64,000 bases of DNA from Rheinheimera aquimaris. Lineage in GTDB: Bacteria; Pseudomonadota; Gammaproteobacteria; Enterobacterales; Alteromonadaceae. The notes beneath the pieces are model-generated. The model searched no databases, was not told where the DNA came from, and saw only the letters and a list, made by a program, of their open reading frames with translations. Of this stretch, positions 1 through 12,329 are shown piece after piece. The DNA lies in assembly GCF_020531985.1 (NCBI RefSeq), contig NZ_JAJAVQ010000001.1, positions 1-64,000 of the forward strand, read 5' to 3'. Position numbers and translations under genes: made by a program. How positions within the stretch are numbered: position 1 is the stretch's first letter; each line of letters begins with the position of its first letter.

Positions 1-1
1 T

Positions 2-40
2 GCCGAGCAATGTAGTTCACCGCCAGGCACCCAATACTAA
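2..40 (+). CDS. Possible 3' end of an unknown protein gene (partial)
   Basis: The frame starting at base 2 is open for 12 codons and stops at TAA (38-40), immediately before a strong rightward terminator. The tail would end in ...SSPPGTQY. A coding end placed just before a terminator is a sensible reading, but twelve codons cannot identify a family, and the stretch could be non-coding. Confidence 0.35.
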   Translation, partial: AEQCSSPPGTQY

Positions 41-41
41 C

Positions 42-66
42 CCCGCTCAATAGAGCGGGTTTTTTT
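42..66 (+). terminator. Rho-independent terminator, rightward
   Basis: Seven-base arms CCCGCTC (42-48) and GAGCGGG (53-59) enclose the loop AATA and are followed by seven T residues. It ends whatever is transcribed rightward into the window. Confidence 0.85.
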
Positions 67-114
67 ATTGCCTACATAAAACTGCATCGAATGATACCAT
101 CTGCTAACGTCCAA

Positions 115-142
115 TAAAAAAGCCCGCATCGCGGGCTTTTTA
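115..142 (-). terminator. Terminator of the thiamin operon
   Basis: GCCCGC (122-127) and GCGGGC (131-136) form a stem with loop ATC, flanked by A6 and T5, so it can work in both directions. It lies 13 bases past the thiH stop and most likely ends the leftward thi transcript. Confidence 0.85.
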
Positions 143-154
143 GAGCGAGCTGTG

Positions 155-1267
155 TCAACGGCCGAGGCAAGTTTCCCAATCTTTCCAGACCGGTTGTAAC
201 CCTTGTTCAGTCATGTCTGCAGCGACCTGAGAAGGTAAACGGTCGTCATCAATGCTGAACTGCTGCAGACTTTCCGGTGCTACACTATACCCCCCGGGTT
301 GCGTTTTTGAACCAGCACTCAGACTGGTAATGGCTAGTGGAGCAACAGCGCGGCGAAATTCTGCCGACTCACGCGTTGACAGGCTTATCTCCAGTTCTGG
401 CGCAAATAGACGAAATGCACATATCAGTTGGATGAGATCTCTGTCTGTAACAGTGTTATCAGCGATACCACCGCCACTGCAGGGGCGGATCCTGGGCACA
501 GACAGGCTAAAGCGGCATTGCCAGTATCGTTTTTGCAAATACTGCAGATGTTGGGCAAGCATAACTGCATCGGTACGCCAGTCTGTTAGTCCAAGCAGAA
601 CACCAAGGCCTATCTTATCGATGCCGGCTTGCCCAATTCTGTCCGGGCCGTTAAGCCGCCATGGCATATCGGCTTTTCGCCCCTTAATATGATGTTGTTG
701 ATAGGCGCTTGCCTGATAGGTTTCTTGGTATAGCATTACCGCATCGACGCCAAGTTGCCTGAGTTCGGCATATTCTGATACGGCGAGTGGCTGGACTTCG
801 AGCTGTAGGCTGCTGAAGTATCGTCTTATTACCGGGATTACCGTGCGAAAATATGCCATACCAACTTTGTGTTCATGTTCTCCGGTGAGCAGTAGCACCT
901 GGTCAATGCCCAGCGCTTTTAACGCCTGGCATTCCTGTTCAACTTCTTCAACAGTCAGCGTTTTGCGCTTAATCTTCTGGCTCATAGAGAAACCACAGTA
1001 GCTGCATTCATTGGCGCACAGATTAGATAAATAGAGCGGAGCATAAAATTGTACCGTGGCGCCAAAGCGCTGTCTGGTCAATAAACCTGCTCTGTCGGCT
1101 ATCTGTGGTAAGAACGAAGTTGCTGCAGGCGACAGTAACGCCTGTAAGTCGTTAAGCGTCAGTTTGCTTTTAGCCATCGCAGCCTGCACTTGCTGCGCCG
1201 TATAGTTATGACTATTTAGCTGAGTGTCATGCCAGCTTAGCGTTTGCCAGATATCGTGAAATGTCAT
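155..1267 (-). CDS. thiH: 2-iminoacetate synthase ThiH
   Basis: Radical-SAM tyrosine lyase that cleaves L-tyrosine to dehydroglycine (2-iminoacetate) and p-cresol, feeding the thiazole ring made by ThiG. The 370-residue protein has the ThiH cluster motif CxxxCxxC at C84, C88 and C91, followed by GFS, which binds the 4Fe-4S cluster and SAM. Length is normal for the family. Its ATG overlaps the thiG stop codon (ATGA), so translation is probably coupled. It is the last gene of the thi operon. Use of ThiH rather than the glycine oxidase ThiO points to the tyrosine-dependent thiazole route known from enterobacteria. Confidence 0.96.
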   Translation of the reverse strand: MTFHDIWQTLSWHDTQLNSHNYTAQQVQAAMAKSKLTLNDLQALLSPAATSFLPQIADRAGLLTRQRFGATVQFYAPLYLSNLCANECSYCGFSMSQKIKRKTLTVEEVEQECQALKALGIDQVLLLTGEHEHKVGMAYFRTVIPVIRRYFSSLQLEVQPLAVSEYAELRQLGVDAVMLYQETYQASAYQQHHIKGRKADMPWRLNGPDRIGQAGIDKIGLGVLLGLTDWRTDAVMLAQHLQYLQKRYWQCRFSLSVPRIRPCSGGGIADNTVTDRDLIQLICAFRLFAPELEISLSTRESAEFRRAVAPLAITSLSAGSKTQPGGYSVAPESLQQFSIDDDRLPSQVAADMTEQGLQPVWKDWETCLGR

Positions 1268-2031
1268 AACGATGCCAAAAATTTAGTAAGTGGGCTGGAC
1301 GCTTTAGCTGTGAGGTGTTGCACTGATAAGCCAGCTTCATAGGCTGAGCGACCGGCTTGAACTGCCAGCTTAAAGGCGTTTGCCATTGATACCGGTGAAT
1401 GATTTGTCGCAATGGCTGTATTGATTAGCACTGCTGCCGCACCAAGTTCCATTGCGGCGCAAGCATGTGATGGGTAGCCTAAACCTGCATCAATGATCAC
1501 TGGTACACCGGCCTGTTCAATAATAATGCGCAGCATAGCTTCGGTTTGCAAACCAAGATTCGAACCAATGGGGGCCGCCAGAGGCATTACTGCCGCGCAA
1601 CCGGCTTGCTCCAGGCGTTTACATAATACCGGGTCGGCACCGCAGTATGGCAAGACAACAAAGCCACGTTGAACCAGTTGCTCGGCTGCCAGCAGTGTCT
1701 CTAGCGGGTCCGGCATCAAATAGCGTGGATCCGGATGGATTTCAAGTTTTAGCCAGTTTGTGTCCAGTGCATCACGGGCCAGCTCTGCAGCCAGAATGGC
1801 CTCTTTTGCCGTTTTTGCGCCTGAGGTATTGGGTAGCAGCTGAATATTAAGCTGGCGTAGCGGAGTGAGTAAGTCATCTTGCGGCTTACCAAGTTGCACA
1901 CGTTTTAATGCCAGAGTGATAAGCTGCGTTTCGCTGGCAACAATTGCCTGCTGCATCAATGCCGCGCTGGCAAATTTACCGCTGCCAAGTAGTAAGCGGC
2001 TGTGAAAGGTTTTATCGGCGATAGTCAGCAT
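1264..2031 (-). CDS. thiG: Thiazole synthase ThiG
   Basis: Condenses 1-deoxy-D-xylulose 5-phosphate, dehydroglycine and the ThiS thiocarboxylate sulfur into thiazole phosphate. I place the start at ATG 2031 ([18 protein letters not shown]..., 255 residues) because the upstream extension does not resemble the family and overlaps thiS. Lys95 in WLKLEIHPD matches the lysine that forms the imine with the sugar phosphate. A TIM-barrel phosphate-binding region lies towards the C terminus ([17 protein letters not shown]). It begins two bases after thiS and overlaps thiH by four bases, inside a tightly coupled operon. Confidence 0.96.
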   Translation of the reverse strand: MLTIADKTFHSRLLLGSGKFASAALMQQAIVASETQLITLALKRVQLGKPQDDLLTPLRQLNIQLLPNTSGAKTAKEAILAAELARDALDTNWLKLEIHPDPRYLMPDPLETLLAAEQLVQRGFVVLPYCGADPVLCKRLEQAGCAAVMPLAAPIGSNLGLQTEAMLRIIIEQAGVPVIIDAGLGYPSHACAAMELGAAAVLINTAIATNHSPVSMANAFKLAVQAGRSAYEAGLSVQHLTAKASSPLTKFLASL

Positions 2032-2033
2032 GA

Positions 2034-2217
2034 CTAGCCTCCTGTTACCAGCTGGAAAAATTGTACCGCATCGGCGGGTGCTAACCGGTGCTCCGGCCAT
2101 AGCCGCTTAGCCAATACATTGTTGTTGATTGCAACTGCCAGCCCGTTTGGATCCAGCCCTAACCGCGTTACCAGTTGTTCGACCGTGCTGACGGCTTCAA
2201 GCTGAAAAGGATCGTCA

Positions 2218-2234
<17 letters not shown>
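2034..2234 (-). CDS. thiS: Sulfur carrier protein ThiS
   Basis: Small ubiquitin-fold sulfur carrier of 66 residues that ends in the required Gly-Gly (VTGG), which is adenylated and then thiocarboxylated before passing sulfur to ThiG. Start chosen at ATG 2234 ([11 protein letters not shown]); a longer frame exists but runs back into thiDE and adds sequence foreign to the family. It overlaps the thiDE stop by 17 bases and ends two bases before thiG. The adenylyltransferase ThiF that normally activates it is not in this operon. Confidence 0.95.
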
Positions 2235-5525
<3,291 letters not shown>

Positions 5526-5593
5526 TAGGGCAGATAATCACATGCAGCAACTTCACCAGGCGGATCTGTGCTGAGTAAAATATGGTATAGCCC

Positions 5594-5687
5594 CTTGTTT
5601 CCCTTCGCAGGTATTAGCCTGATCAGGTTCAACGGATCCCGTTTTCACGGTCTCAGCCCGCTGTAAACAGCTGGGCACTCCGACAAG
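5594..5687 (-). ncRNA. TPP riboswitch (THI element)
   Basis: The minus strand reads the canonical THI-box: GGAGTGCC, a P3 arm, GGCTGAGA, then CCGTTGAACCTGATCAGG and TAATACCTGCGAAGGGA. The ends CTTGT and ACAAG close helix P1. It lies about 110 bases before thiC and is expected to bind thiamin pyrophosphate and shut down the operon. Confidence 0.96.
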
Positions 5688-5696
5688 ATGGCGCTA

Positions 5697-5725
5697 AGTA
5701 TTCACCTATTACTAGCGAATTTCAA
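5697..5725 (-). promoter_or_regulatory. Predicted sigma-70 promoter of the thi operon
   Basis: TTGAAA (5725-5720) and AATACT (5702-5697) are separated by 17 bases. The expected start near 5690 falls just before the first base of riboswitch helix P1 (5687), which supports the assignment. Confidence 0.55.
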
Positions 5726-5773
5726 GACTCAGTATAAAAACATCTGAGCACTGTGGGTGCTGTAACGGCCTTG

Positions 5774-7207
5774 TTACAGGCTCTGAACGTACAAATACAG
5801 CGACTTCAGAATTTTCATTTTCTGCTCATCGCTGGCATGTTCGTGTGCCAGATTCTCCAGCGCCAGACTGAATTCCTCCATGGTCAGGTTAGGTTTATCC
5901 AAACCGTGCATCAATTTGTCCGTTCGATAGCGTTGCCATTTTTGCTGCTCGCTGTCGGTCAGGCTGTGCGGATAATTACGTGCCCGATATAAAAACAGCA
6001 GATTATTCAGCCTCTCGTCAGCAAAAACCGGTACATTGCTGCCAAGTTGCTCAGGCGGTAGTTCGTGCAGTTGTTGCATTTTTTGCTTATCAGCGTTACC
6101 GATAAAACCGCTGTATAACTGATAATCCGGGTTTGTTTCGGTGGGATACTCATCCAACTGCTGGTATAGCTCGATGGCTTTGCTTTGACAAATCCGGTGT
6201 TGTCGCAGCCAGTCTAAATGTTGAAGACAGGTCGTGCGGTCAATGCCTAGCTCGGCCGCCCGGCTTTCACTTAGCGTTTTCGCCGGTGCCAAAACCGGAC
6301 ATTTATTCAAATGCACCAGTTTTAAACCAAGCCTTTGTTCGCCATCAGCTAAATCTGCTGTTTTGGTATACAGTTTCTCTTTCAACGCTGTAAGGTCGTC
6401 ATGCAACAACGGCTCGGGCGATGCTTGCAGGTTGTAACAGATAACGGCATTTTTATTTGTCGGGTGAAAGGCTAGCGGCACTATCCAACTGACACAGCCT
6501 GAGCTTGCCGGAAATTTTGATGAAACATGCACCAGTGGTGTCATGCCCGCAACGTCAATCAACTCAGCGGCTTTGTTTTTTTGTCTCAGTTCAAACAAAT
6601 AGGCAAACAGTTTTGGTTGCTGTTGTTTAATCAACCTGGCTATTGCAATAGTGGCGTGCACATCTGATAACGCATCATGGGCCTGTTCATGTGCCAGGCC
6701 GTTGGCTTTTGTCAGCTCTTCCAATTTAAAGCTTGGGCTGCCATCTTCACGCAACGGCCAGTTTATCCCTTCCGGGCGCAGTGCATAACATGCGCGAACC
6801 ATATCGATAACGTCCCAGCGGCTGTTACCATGCTGCCATTCACGGCTGTATGGCTCGTAAAGGTTTCGGAACAAACTGTGCCGGGTCACTTCGTCATCAA
6901 AACGCAGGTTGTTATAACCGATTACGCAGGTATTGGGCTCACTGAAACGGCTTAAAATACGCTGCATAAAGTCAGTTTCTGGCAGGCCTTTTTTATTGCA
7001 CAGCTGAGGGGTTAAACCGGTAATAAGTGCAGCTTGAGGATGGGGCAGATAATCGTTCGCTAACTGGCAATACCAAACATCCGGCTCGGCAATGATATTC
7101 AGATCCAAATCTGTACGGATGCCAGCAAATTGCGCAGGCCGGTCACGCTTGGGGTCTGCGCCCCAGGTCTCATAGTCATGGAAATAATAAGACATTTGTG
7201 TAGACAT
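5774..7207 (-). CDS. sbcB: Exodeoxyribonuclease I
   Basis: Processive 3'-5' single-strand DNA exonuclease of the DnaQ/DEDD fold, used in mismatch repair and recombination. At 477 residues it matches E. coli Exo I (about 475). Motifs: DYETWG near the N terminus (metal-binding DxE), YNNLRFDDEVTRHSLFRN (Exo II region) and HDALSDVHAT (Exo III HxxxxxD). The SH3-like and helical C-terminal parts follow. Either ATG 7207 or ATG 7195 (MSYYFHDYE) could be the start; neither has a clear Shine-Dalgarno site. It is a lone gene whose 3' end meets the promoter side of the thi operon. Confidence 0.95.
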   Translation of the reverse strand: MSTQMSYYFHDYETWGADPKRDRPAQFAGIRTDLDLNIIAEPDVWYCQLANDYLPHPQAALITGLTPQLCNKKGLPETDFMQRILSRFSEPNTCVIGYNNLRFDDEVTRHSLFRNLYEPYSREWQHGNSRWDVIDMVRACYALRPEGINWPLREDGSPSFKLEELTKANGLAHEQAHDALSDVHATIAIARLIKQQQPKLFAYLFELRQKNKAAELIDVAGMTPLVHVSSKFPASSGCVSWIVPLAFHPTNKNAVICYNLQASPEPLLHDDLTALKEKLYTKTADLADGEQRLGLKLVHLNKCPVLAPAKTLSESRAAELGIDRTTCLQHLDWLRQHRICQSKAIELYQQLDEYPTETNPDYQLYSGFIGNADKQKMQQLHELPPEQLGSNVPVFADERLNNLLFLYRARNYPHSLTDSEQQKWQRYRTDKLMHGLDKPNLTMEEFSLALENLAHEHASDEQKMKILKSLYLYVQSL

Positions 7208-7279
7208 AGTTCAGTACTGTTACATGTTTTCTGCCAGAAAAGAAAGGCGCAATCATAACATCAGACTGACAACGGTGCG

Positions 7280-7444
7280 TTACTTATCGTCAACTAAGCT
7301 TTCGAGTGCTGACCCTGGGTCTTCTTCGCCACATACTGAGCTGTCTTCCGGGCTTGCTGCCTCTGCATCGCTATGCGAGAGTGGCGGTTGCCGTTTGGGA
7401 TCTTGGGTTGAAGTTGTACTGTCCGGATCTGAATGCTGCGTCAT
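7280..7444 (-). CDS. Possible small acidic hypothetical protein
   Basis: A 54-residue frame begins at ATG 7444 directly after an in-frame TAG and ends at TAA 7282-7280. The product starts MTQHSDPDSTTSTQDPKR and ends SALESLVDDK; it is rich in Ser, Asp, Glu and Pro, has no membrane segment and is probably disordered. It fills most of the 327-base space between sbcB and the GGDEF-EAL gene, in the same direction. The ribosome-binding site is weak (GGCGGTAG). I recognise no family; an overlapping opposite-strand frame looks less protein-like. Confidence 0.4.
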   Translation of the reverse strand: MTQHSDPDSTTSTQDPKRQPPLSHSDAEAASPEDSSVCGEEDPGSALESLVDDK

Positions 7445-7534
7445 TATCTACCGCCGAAAATCGATACTTTTGTCAGAAGTATAGGTAGGCTGAGGGCTAA
7501 AGCAAAACGACTTCATTATGAGTCTGACTGCGTT

Positions 7535-10075
7535 TTAGCCAGACTCCGTTATGTCAGCCTTAAACAGAGGTGCAAACTCCTGTGCCGGCCGTGGTGCGGA
7601 AACCAGATAGCCCTGGCCCTGATTGCAGCCGGCCTGGCGTAAAAACTCCAGTTGCTGCTGATGTTCAATACCTTCAGCGATAACATCTAATCCCAGCGCT
7701 TTGGCCATGGCAATAATAGCGCTGACAATCTGACAGGCACCGGGGTTATCCGGTAAATCTCTGACAAAGCTCTGATCAATCTTCAGTGTATCAATCGGTA
7801 AACGTCTTAAATAAGACAATGAAGAATACCCGGTACCGAAGTCGTCAATAGACAGTTTGAAACCTAAGGCTTTAAGTTGGGTCAGTTGGTACTGGGTTTG
7901 TTCCGCTTGCTCCGGGATCAGGCAGCTTTCAGTCAACTCCAGCTCTATGCGCTGTGGCGGTACGTCAGCCAACCGGATAATATGGTGTAACCGGGTAACA
8001 AACTCAGAGTCAGCCAGCTGCAGCGCCGATATGTTTACTGACACTGGTATTGTGCAGTTGTGCCATTGCGTCAGCTGCAGACATACCCTTTGCAGCACTT
8101 GCTCGCCCAGCGTGCTGATAAGCCCCAGTTTCTCGGCTAATGGTATAAACAAGGCAGGGGACATAACCCCCAACTGCGGGTGCTGCCAGCGAACCAGCGC
8201 TTCAAGTCCAACCAGCTGCTGGCTATCGAGCGTGAATTTGGGCTGATAATACACGTCCAGTTGCTGTAAGCGCAGCGCTTCGCGCAGTGCCTGTTCCAGT
8301 TTTAACTCATCAACATTTTGTTGCCCGGCACTGGCATGGTAAAAGCAATACTGGTTACGGCCACTGTTTTTTGCCTGATACATCGCAACGTCAGCGTGCT
8401 TAACCAATTGTTCTGCATTAACACCATCCTGCGGGTAGACGGCAATACCTATGCTGGTTGTCAGGAAAAACTCCTGATCCAGCAGCCGTACCGGCTTTTC
8501 TATCTGTTTAATCAAGCGCCTGGCTAAGCACTCCAGCGGATCTGTCTGACTAATCTCAGGCAGTAAGATGGTAAATTCGTCGCCACCCAGTCTGGCAACG
8601 GATTCGCCTTCACGCACTGTTTCGCTAATCCTGCGCGCTACCTCTTTCAGTGCCTGATCGCCAGCCTGATGTCCAAGGGTATCGTTAATACGTTTGAACA
8701 AGTCCAAATCGAGAAATAACACCGCGAGCTGATGATTGTGCCGGTGTGCATTGGCGAGGCTAAGCTGCAGCCGGTCAAAAAACATCCGTCGGTTTGCCAG
8801 CCCGGTTAATTCATCGATATAGGCCAGTTGATGGATTTTTTGCTCTTGCTGCTTGCGTTCAGTGATATCACTGAAGATTGCTGCGAACTGGCTTATCTGC
8901 TGCTGTTCATTGCGGATAGCCGTAATAGTCAGCCACTGTGGATAAAGCTCGCCATTTTTGCGCTTGTTCCAGATTTCACCCTGCCAATGGCCATGTTGCA
9001 GTAATACCTGCCACATATCGCGATAAAATTCTGTTTGATGCAGGCCAGAGCTAAGCAGACGTGGGCTTTGTCCTAGGACTTCCTGTAGCGAATAACCGGT
9101 GATATTACAGAAACTTGGATTTACTGATTGGATAATACCGTTGTGGTCTGTAATCATAATGCCATCGAGCGACGCATCGATAACTTTATGCGCTAACCGC
9201 AGATAATCGGCCGACGTTCTTAACGCTACGTCCCGAGCCATCAGCGCCGTTCTTAATTGGTCAACATAGGCATATTCGACGTTACGCAGGATATCGTTGA
9301 ACGATAATAAACCGATTAACCTGTTATCCTGTCGTACTGCGACATGCCGTAGCTGATTATCCGTCAGCAAACGCACTGCCTGCAGCAGGGTAGTGTTAGC
9401 ACTGATGCTGATCAGCGGTGTTGTGGCCAGCATTGCTACTGCAGGATTAGTATCATACTGAGTCAGAAAGCCAATCAGGTCTTGCTCGGTGAGAATACCT
9501 TGTTCACCGTTTCCAAACTGAACGACTGCGGCGTCAGCATCATGCTGATGCATCTGAACGACGGCGTCAGACAAAGGCAAAGAAGCTTGCAGATGCAGTG
9601 GCTCTTTGTTTATACATGAACTGACGTCGCGAAACTGCAGGTAAAACTCTATTCTCTGTTGCCTGACAATATCACTTTGTGTCAAAAGACCTACCGGCTT
9701 GCCGGATGGGTCTTCAACCAATAAACGGCGAATACCATGCTGTAACATTGTGCCAGCAGCGCTGCTGAGCCTGCTGCTGTTTTTCACACTACGCACCGGT
9801 GAGCTCATGACATTCAGCAAAAGAGTGTCAGCTGTACCCGGGTTGCCAAAATCCAACTTCCTGGTATCTGCTGCCGTCCAGATACCACAGACTCTGCCAT
9901 TGTCGGGTGCAACGATTAACACGCTGCTGATGCTGTGGCGGCGCATTAAAATAGCGGCGTCGCGCACTGTTTGATCACTACCGCAGCAAACCAGCTGTTT
10001 TAGCGCAACAGTGGCTATCACAGGGTCATTATCATGCAGTGAAGTGTCTGAGTTATCGGGCATTATGCTGTGCAA
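7535..10075 (-). CDS. CBS-PAS-GGDEF-EAL cyclic-di-GMP signalling protein
   Basis: Soluble 846-residue bifunctional candidate for making and breaking c-di-GMP. The N terminus (about 20-265) holds two CBS pairs, which usually sense adenine nucleotides. A PAS domain follows (about 293-405) with a PAC-like end (SDITERK). The GGDEF domain (about 415-580) has an intact active site RLGGDEF (497-501); the inhibitory-site position reads REGE rather than RxxD. The EAL domain (about 590-835) keeps EALVRW (625-630), DDFGTGYSSL (744-753) and EGIE (801-804). Both catalytic halves therefore look competent. No signal peptide or membrane segment. ATG at residue 5 is an alternative start. Confidence 0.93.
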   Translation of the reverse strand: MHSIMPDNSDTSLHDNDPVIATVALKQLVCCGSDQTVRDAAILMRRHSISSVLIVAPDNGRVCGIWTAADTRKLDFGNPGTADTLLLNVMSSPVRSVKNSSRLSSAAGTMLQHGIRRLLVEDPSGKPVGLLTQSDIVRQQRIEFYLQFRDVSSCINKEPLHLQASLPLSDAVVQMHQHDADAAVVQFGNGEQGILTEQDLIGFLTQYDTNPAVAMLATTPLISISANTTLLQAVRLLTDNQLRHVAVRQDNRLIGLLSFNDILRNVEYAYVDQLRTALMARDVALRTSADYLRLAHKVIDASLDGIMITDHNGIIQSVNPSFCNITGYSLQEVLGQSPRLLSSGLHQTEFYRDMWQVLLQHGHWQGEIWNKRKNGELYPQWLTITAIRNEQQQISQFAAIFSDITERKQQEQKIHQLAYIDELTGLANRRMFFDRLQLSLANAHRHNHQLAVLFLDLDLFKRINDTLGHQAGDQALKEVARRISETVREGESVARLGGDEFTILLPEISQTDPLECLARRLIKQIEKPVRLLDQEFFLTTSIGIAVYPQDGVNAEQLVKHADVAMYQAKNSGRNQYCFYHASAGQQNVDELKLEQALREALRLQQLDVYYQPKFTLDSQQLVGLEALVRWQHPQLGVMSPALFIPLAEKLGLISTLGEQVLQRVCLQLTQWHNCTIPVSVNISALQLADSEFVTRLHHIIRLADVPPQRIELELTESCLIPEQAEQTQYQLTQLKALGFKLSIDDFGTGYSSLSYLRRLPIDTLKIDQSFVRDLPDNPGACQIVSAIIAMAKALGLDVIAEGIEHQQQLEFLRQAGCNQGQGYLVSAPRPAQEFAPLFKADITESG

Positions 10076-10177
10076 TCCAGGCGTCGAAATAATCTGTCCG
10101 GCACTTTATACAATCTGCACTATGTTCGTATTGCGACAGATCAACTTACCCTGATTCAGGAACGGCAACGGTGATAT

Positions 10178-11011
10178 TCAGCCGACAGTTTTGCACAGTT
10201 GGCGCAATATTGTCAGTGACACCGAATCCTGATTTTTAGGATAGGCCAGGCCGATTTCGCGCTGTAAATTGAGTGAGGTTATCGTGCTTAACGTTATGTC
10301 CTGCCGCTGCAGCAAAGAGTCGAAGTTGGGGACCAACGCACAGCCGACACCGGCAGAGACCAGACCAAGCGCATACTCGATGGTTTGAATATCAGCACGG
10401 ATATCAGGTTTAATATCAAGGCGGACTAACTCAGGGTAGAGAATATTCCAGGCATCGCAGGGGGTGCGTTTAATCAGAGGTAATTGCTCAAAATCCGTTA
10501 GCTGGATTTGCTGTTGCAGGCTAAGCGCAGTGCCGGGTGGCATCGCCAGCAGATAACTGTCGCGCCAGATTGGCTGAAATGCTTCACCCGCTTTTAGCTG
10601 ATGCGGTGTGATAATCCTGGCATCACAAGGCTCTTCAGGCTCTACCAAATGCAGTTCCAGCCCGGCAACGCTGTTACTGAACTCGCGTAGCAGCTGACTC
10701 ATGCGCTCTACACCTAAGGCCCGGATTAGCCCCAGCCTGAATTTAACTCTGGCGACAGGTTCCCGGAATGAGGCTTTTAGTGACTGCAGCTGCCCAAGCA
10801 GCCGCCCGGCGTGACCGTAGAGTTTTTCACCGTCTTCTGTTGGTAATACACCCTTGGGAAGACGCAAAAACAATGTCACGCCAAGCTCTTGTTCTAATTG
10901 GCGTAGTGCCGCTGACAAAGATGGCTGTGCTACGCAACAGTATCGGGCTGCAGCACTGACGCTACCTTGTTCATAGACGGCAACAAAATAATTCAGCTGA
11001 CGAATATCCAT
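10178..11011 (-). CDS. LysR-family transcriptional regulator
   Basis: 277 residues. The N-terminal winged helix-turn-helix is typical: MDIRQLNYFVAVYEQGSVSAAA followed by QPSLSAALRQLEQELG and a PTEDG turn; the remainder is the periplasmic-binding-like effector domain. It is transcribed away from the glutaryl-CoA dehydrogenase operon across a 109-base shared promoter region, the arrangement typical of a LysR regulator and its target. The coinducer is unknown; glutarate, glutaryl-CoA or 2-oxoadipate are guesses from context only. Confidence 0.9.
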   Translation of the reverse strand: MDIRQLNYFVAVYEQGSVSAAARYCCVAQPSLSAALRQLEQELGVTLFLRLPKGVLPTEDGEKLYGHAGRLLGQLQSLKASFREPVARVKFRLGLIRALGVERMSQLLREFSNSVAGLELHLVEPEEPCDARIITPHQLKAGEAFQPIWRDSYLLAMPPGTALSLQQQIQLTDFEQLPLIKRTPCDAWNILYPELVRLDIKPDIRADIQTIEYALGLVSAGVGCALVPNFDSLLQRQDITLSTITSLNLQREIGLAYPKNQDSVSLTILRQLCKTVG

Positions 11012-11120
11012 AGGTAAAAGCTATACCTGATACAGAATTATTATATTTTAACTGTACATCAAAGCAGGCTAATCTGGCCATAACAAAAATTATTTCGCTG
11101 GTTTTATTAAGGAATTTGCT

Positions 11121-12302
11121 ATGACACGCGCACATTTTGACTGGCAGGACCCTTTTGCATTTAGCGCAATGCTTACCGAAGAAGAACGCATGATCCGGGA
11201 TAGTGCTCATCAGTATTGTCAGAACAAGCTCATGCCACGTGTATTGATGGCCAACCGCGAAGAACATTTCCACCGCGAAATTATGAATGAGCTGGGTGAA
11301 CTGGGGCTGCTTGGCGCGACACTGCCGGAGAAATACGGCTGTTCTGCCGTAAATTATGTTTGCTATGGCCTTATTGCGCGCGAGGTGGAGCGGGTTGATA
11401 GTGGATATCGCAGCGCAATGAGTGTGCAATCTTCTCTTGTTATGCACCCGATCCATGCTTATGGCTCTGAAGCGCAGCGGCAGAAGTACTTGCCAAAACT
11501 TGCCACCGGCGAGTGGGTTGGTTGTTTTGGCTTAACTGAGCCGGATGCCGGTTCAGATCCTGCCAGTATGCGTACTGTTGCTAAAAAAGTAGCCGGCGGT
11601 TATGTGCTTAACGGCAGTAAAATGTGGATCACCAATTCGCCAATCGCTGATGTATTTGTCGTGTGGGCCAAACTTGACGGCGAGATCCGTGGTTTTGTGC
11701 TTGAAAAAGGCATGAAAGGCCTTTCTGCGCCGAAAATCGAAGGTAAGTTTTCACTGCGCGCATCCATTACCGGCGAGATTGTAATGGATAACATAGAAGT
11801 GACAGAAGATGCCTTGCTGCCTAATGTCAGTGGTTTGAAAGGCCCTTTTGGTTGCCTCAATAAAGCGCGCTACGGTATTGCCTGGGGTGCGCTTGGTGCT
11901 GCAGAGTTTTGCTGGCATGCCGCGCGCCAATACACGCTGGACAGGCAGCAGTTTGGCCGGCCTTTGGCAGCTAATCAGTTAATTCAGAAGAAGCTGGCTG
12001 ATATGCAAACAGAAATCAGCATTGGTCTGCTAGCGTGTTTGCAGGCCGGACGTTTGATGGATCAGAATTTGTTAGCGCCGGAAACAATCTCACTTATTAA
12101 ACGTAACTCGTGTGGCAAGGCGTTGGATATTGCCCGTGTTGCCCGTGATATGCACGGTGGTAATGGCATAGCCGATGAATATCATGTGATCCGTCATGTG
12201 ATGAATCTGGAGGCGGTTAATACCTATGAAGGCACCCATGATGTGCATGCTTTGATACTGGGCCGGGCGCAAACCGGCTTACAGGCGTTTAGCGGCGTTT
12301 AA
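11121..12302 (+). CDS. gcdH: Glutaryl-CoA dehydrogenase
   Basis: FAD acyl-CoA dehydrogenase that oxidises and decarboxylates glutaryl-CoA to crotonyl-CoA in lysine, tryptophan and glutarate breakdown. The 393-residue protein matches this subfamily closely: [16 protein letters not shown] contains the arginine (R97) that contacts the substrate carboxylate in human GCDH, and [20 protein letters not shown] carries the catalytic base E370. FAD-binding blocks [13 protein letters not shown] and [17 protein letters not shown] are present. AAGGA precedes the ATG. It is the first gene of a three-gene operon opposite a LysR regulator. Confidence 0.93.
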   Translation: MTRAHFDWQDPFAFSAMLTEEERMIRDSAHQYCQNKLMPRVLMANREEHFHREIMNELGELGLLGATLPEKYGCSAVNYVCYGLIAREVERVDSGYRSAMSVQSSLVMHPIHAYGSEAQRQKYLPKLATGEWVGCFGLTEPDAGSDPASMRTVAKKVAGGYVLNGSKMWITNSPIADVFVVWAKLDGEIRGFVLEKGMKGLSAPKIEGKFSLRASITGEIVMDNIEVTEDALLPNVSGLKGPFGCLNKARYGIAWGALGAAEFCWHAARQYTLDRQQFGRPLAANQLIQKKLADMQTEISIGLLACLQAGRLMDQNLLAPETISLIKRNSCGKALDIARVARDMHGGNGIADEYHVIRHVMNLEAVNTYEGTHDVHALILGRAQTGLQAFSGV

Positions 12303-12329
12303 TCAGTTAGCCTGAGGGGGGAAACTCTT

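Noticed and set aside
1-40. Resemblance to the 3' end of a 5S rRNA or tRNA (CGCCAGGC) at the left edge
   Set aside because: The conserved bases upstream of CCAGGC in 5S rRNA are not present and no T-arm can be drawn; an open frame ending right before the terminator explains it better.
7224-7484. Plus-strand 86-residue frame in the sbcB-GGDEF gap
   Set aside because: No ribosome-binding site and a Ser/Cys-rich product; the opposite-strand 54-residue frame looks more protein-like.
10971-11456. 161-residue minus-strand frame across the LysR-gcdH promoter and the start of gcdH
   Set aside because: It overlaps both a well-supported gene and a regulatory region, and the product resembles no protein family.
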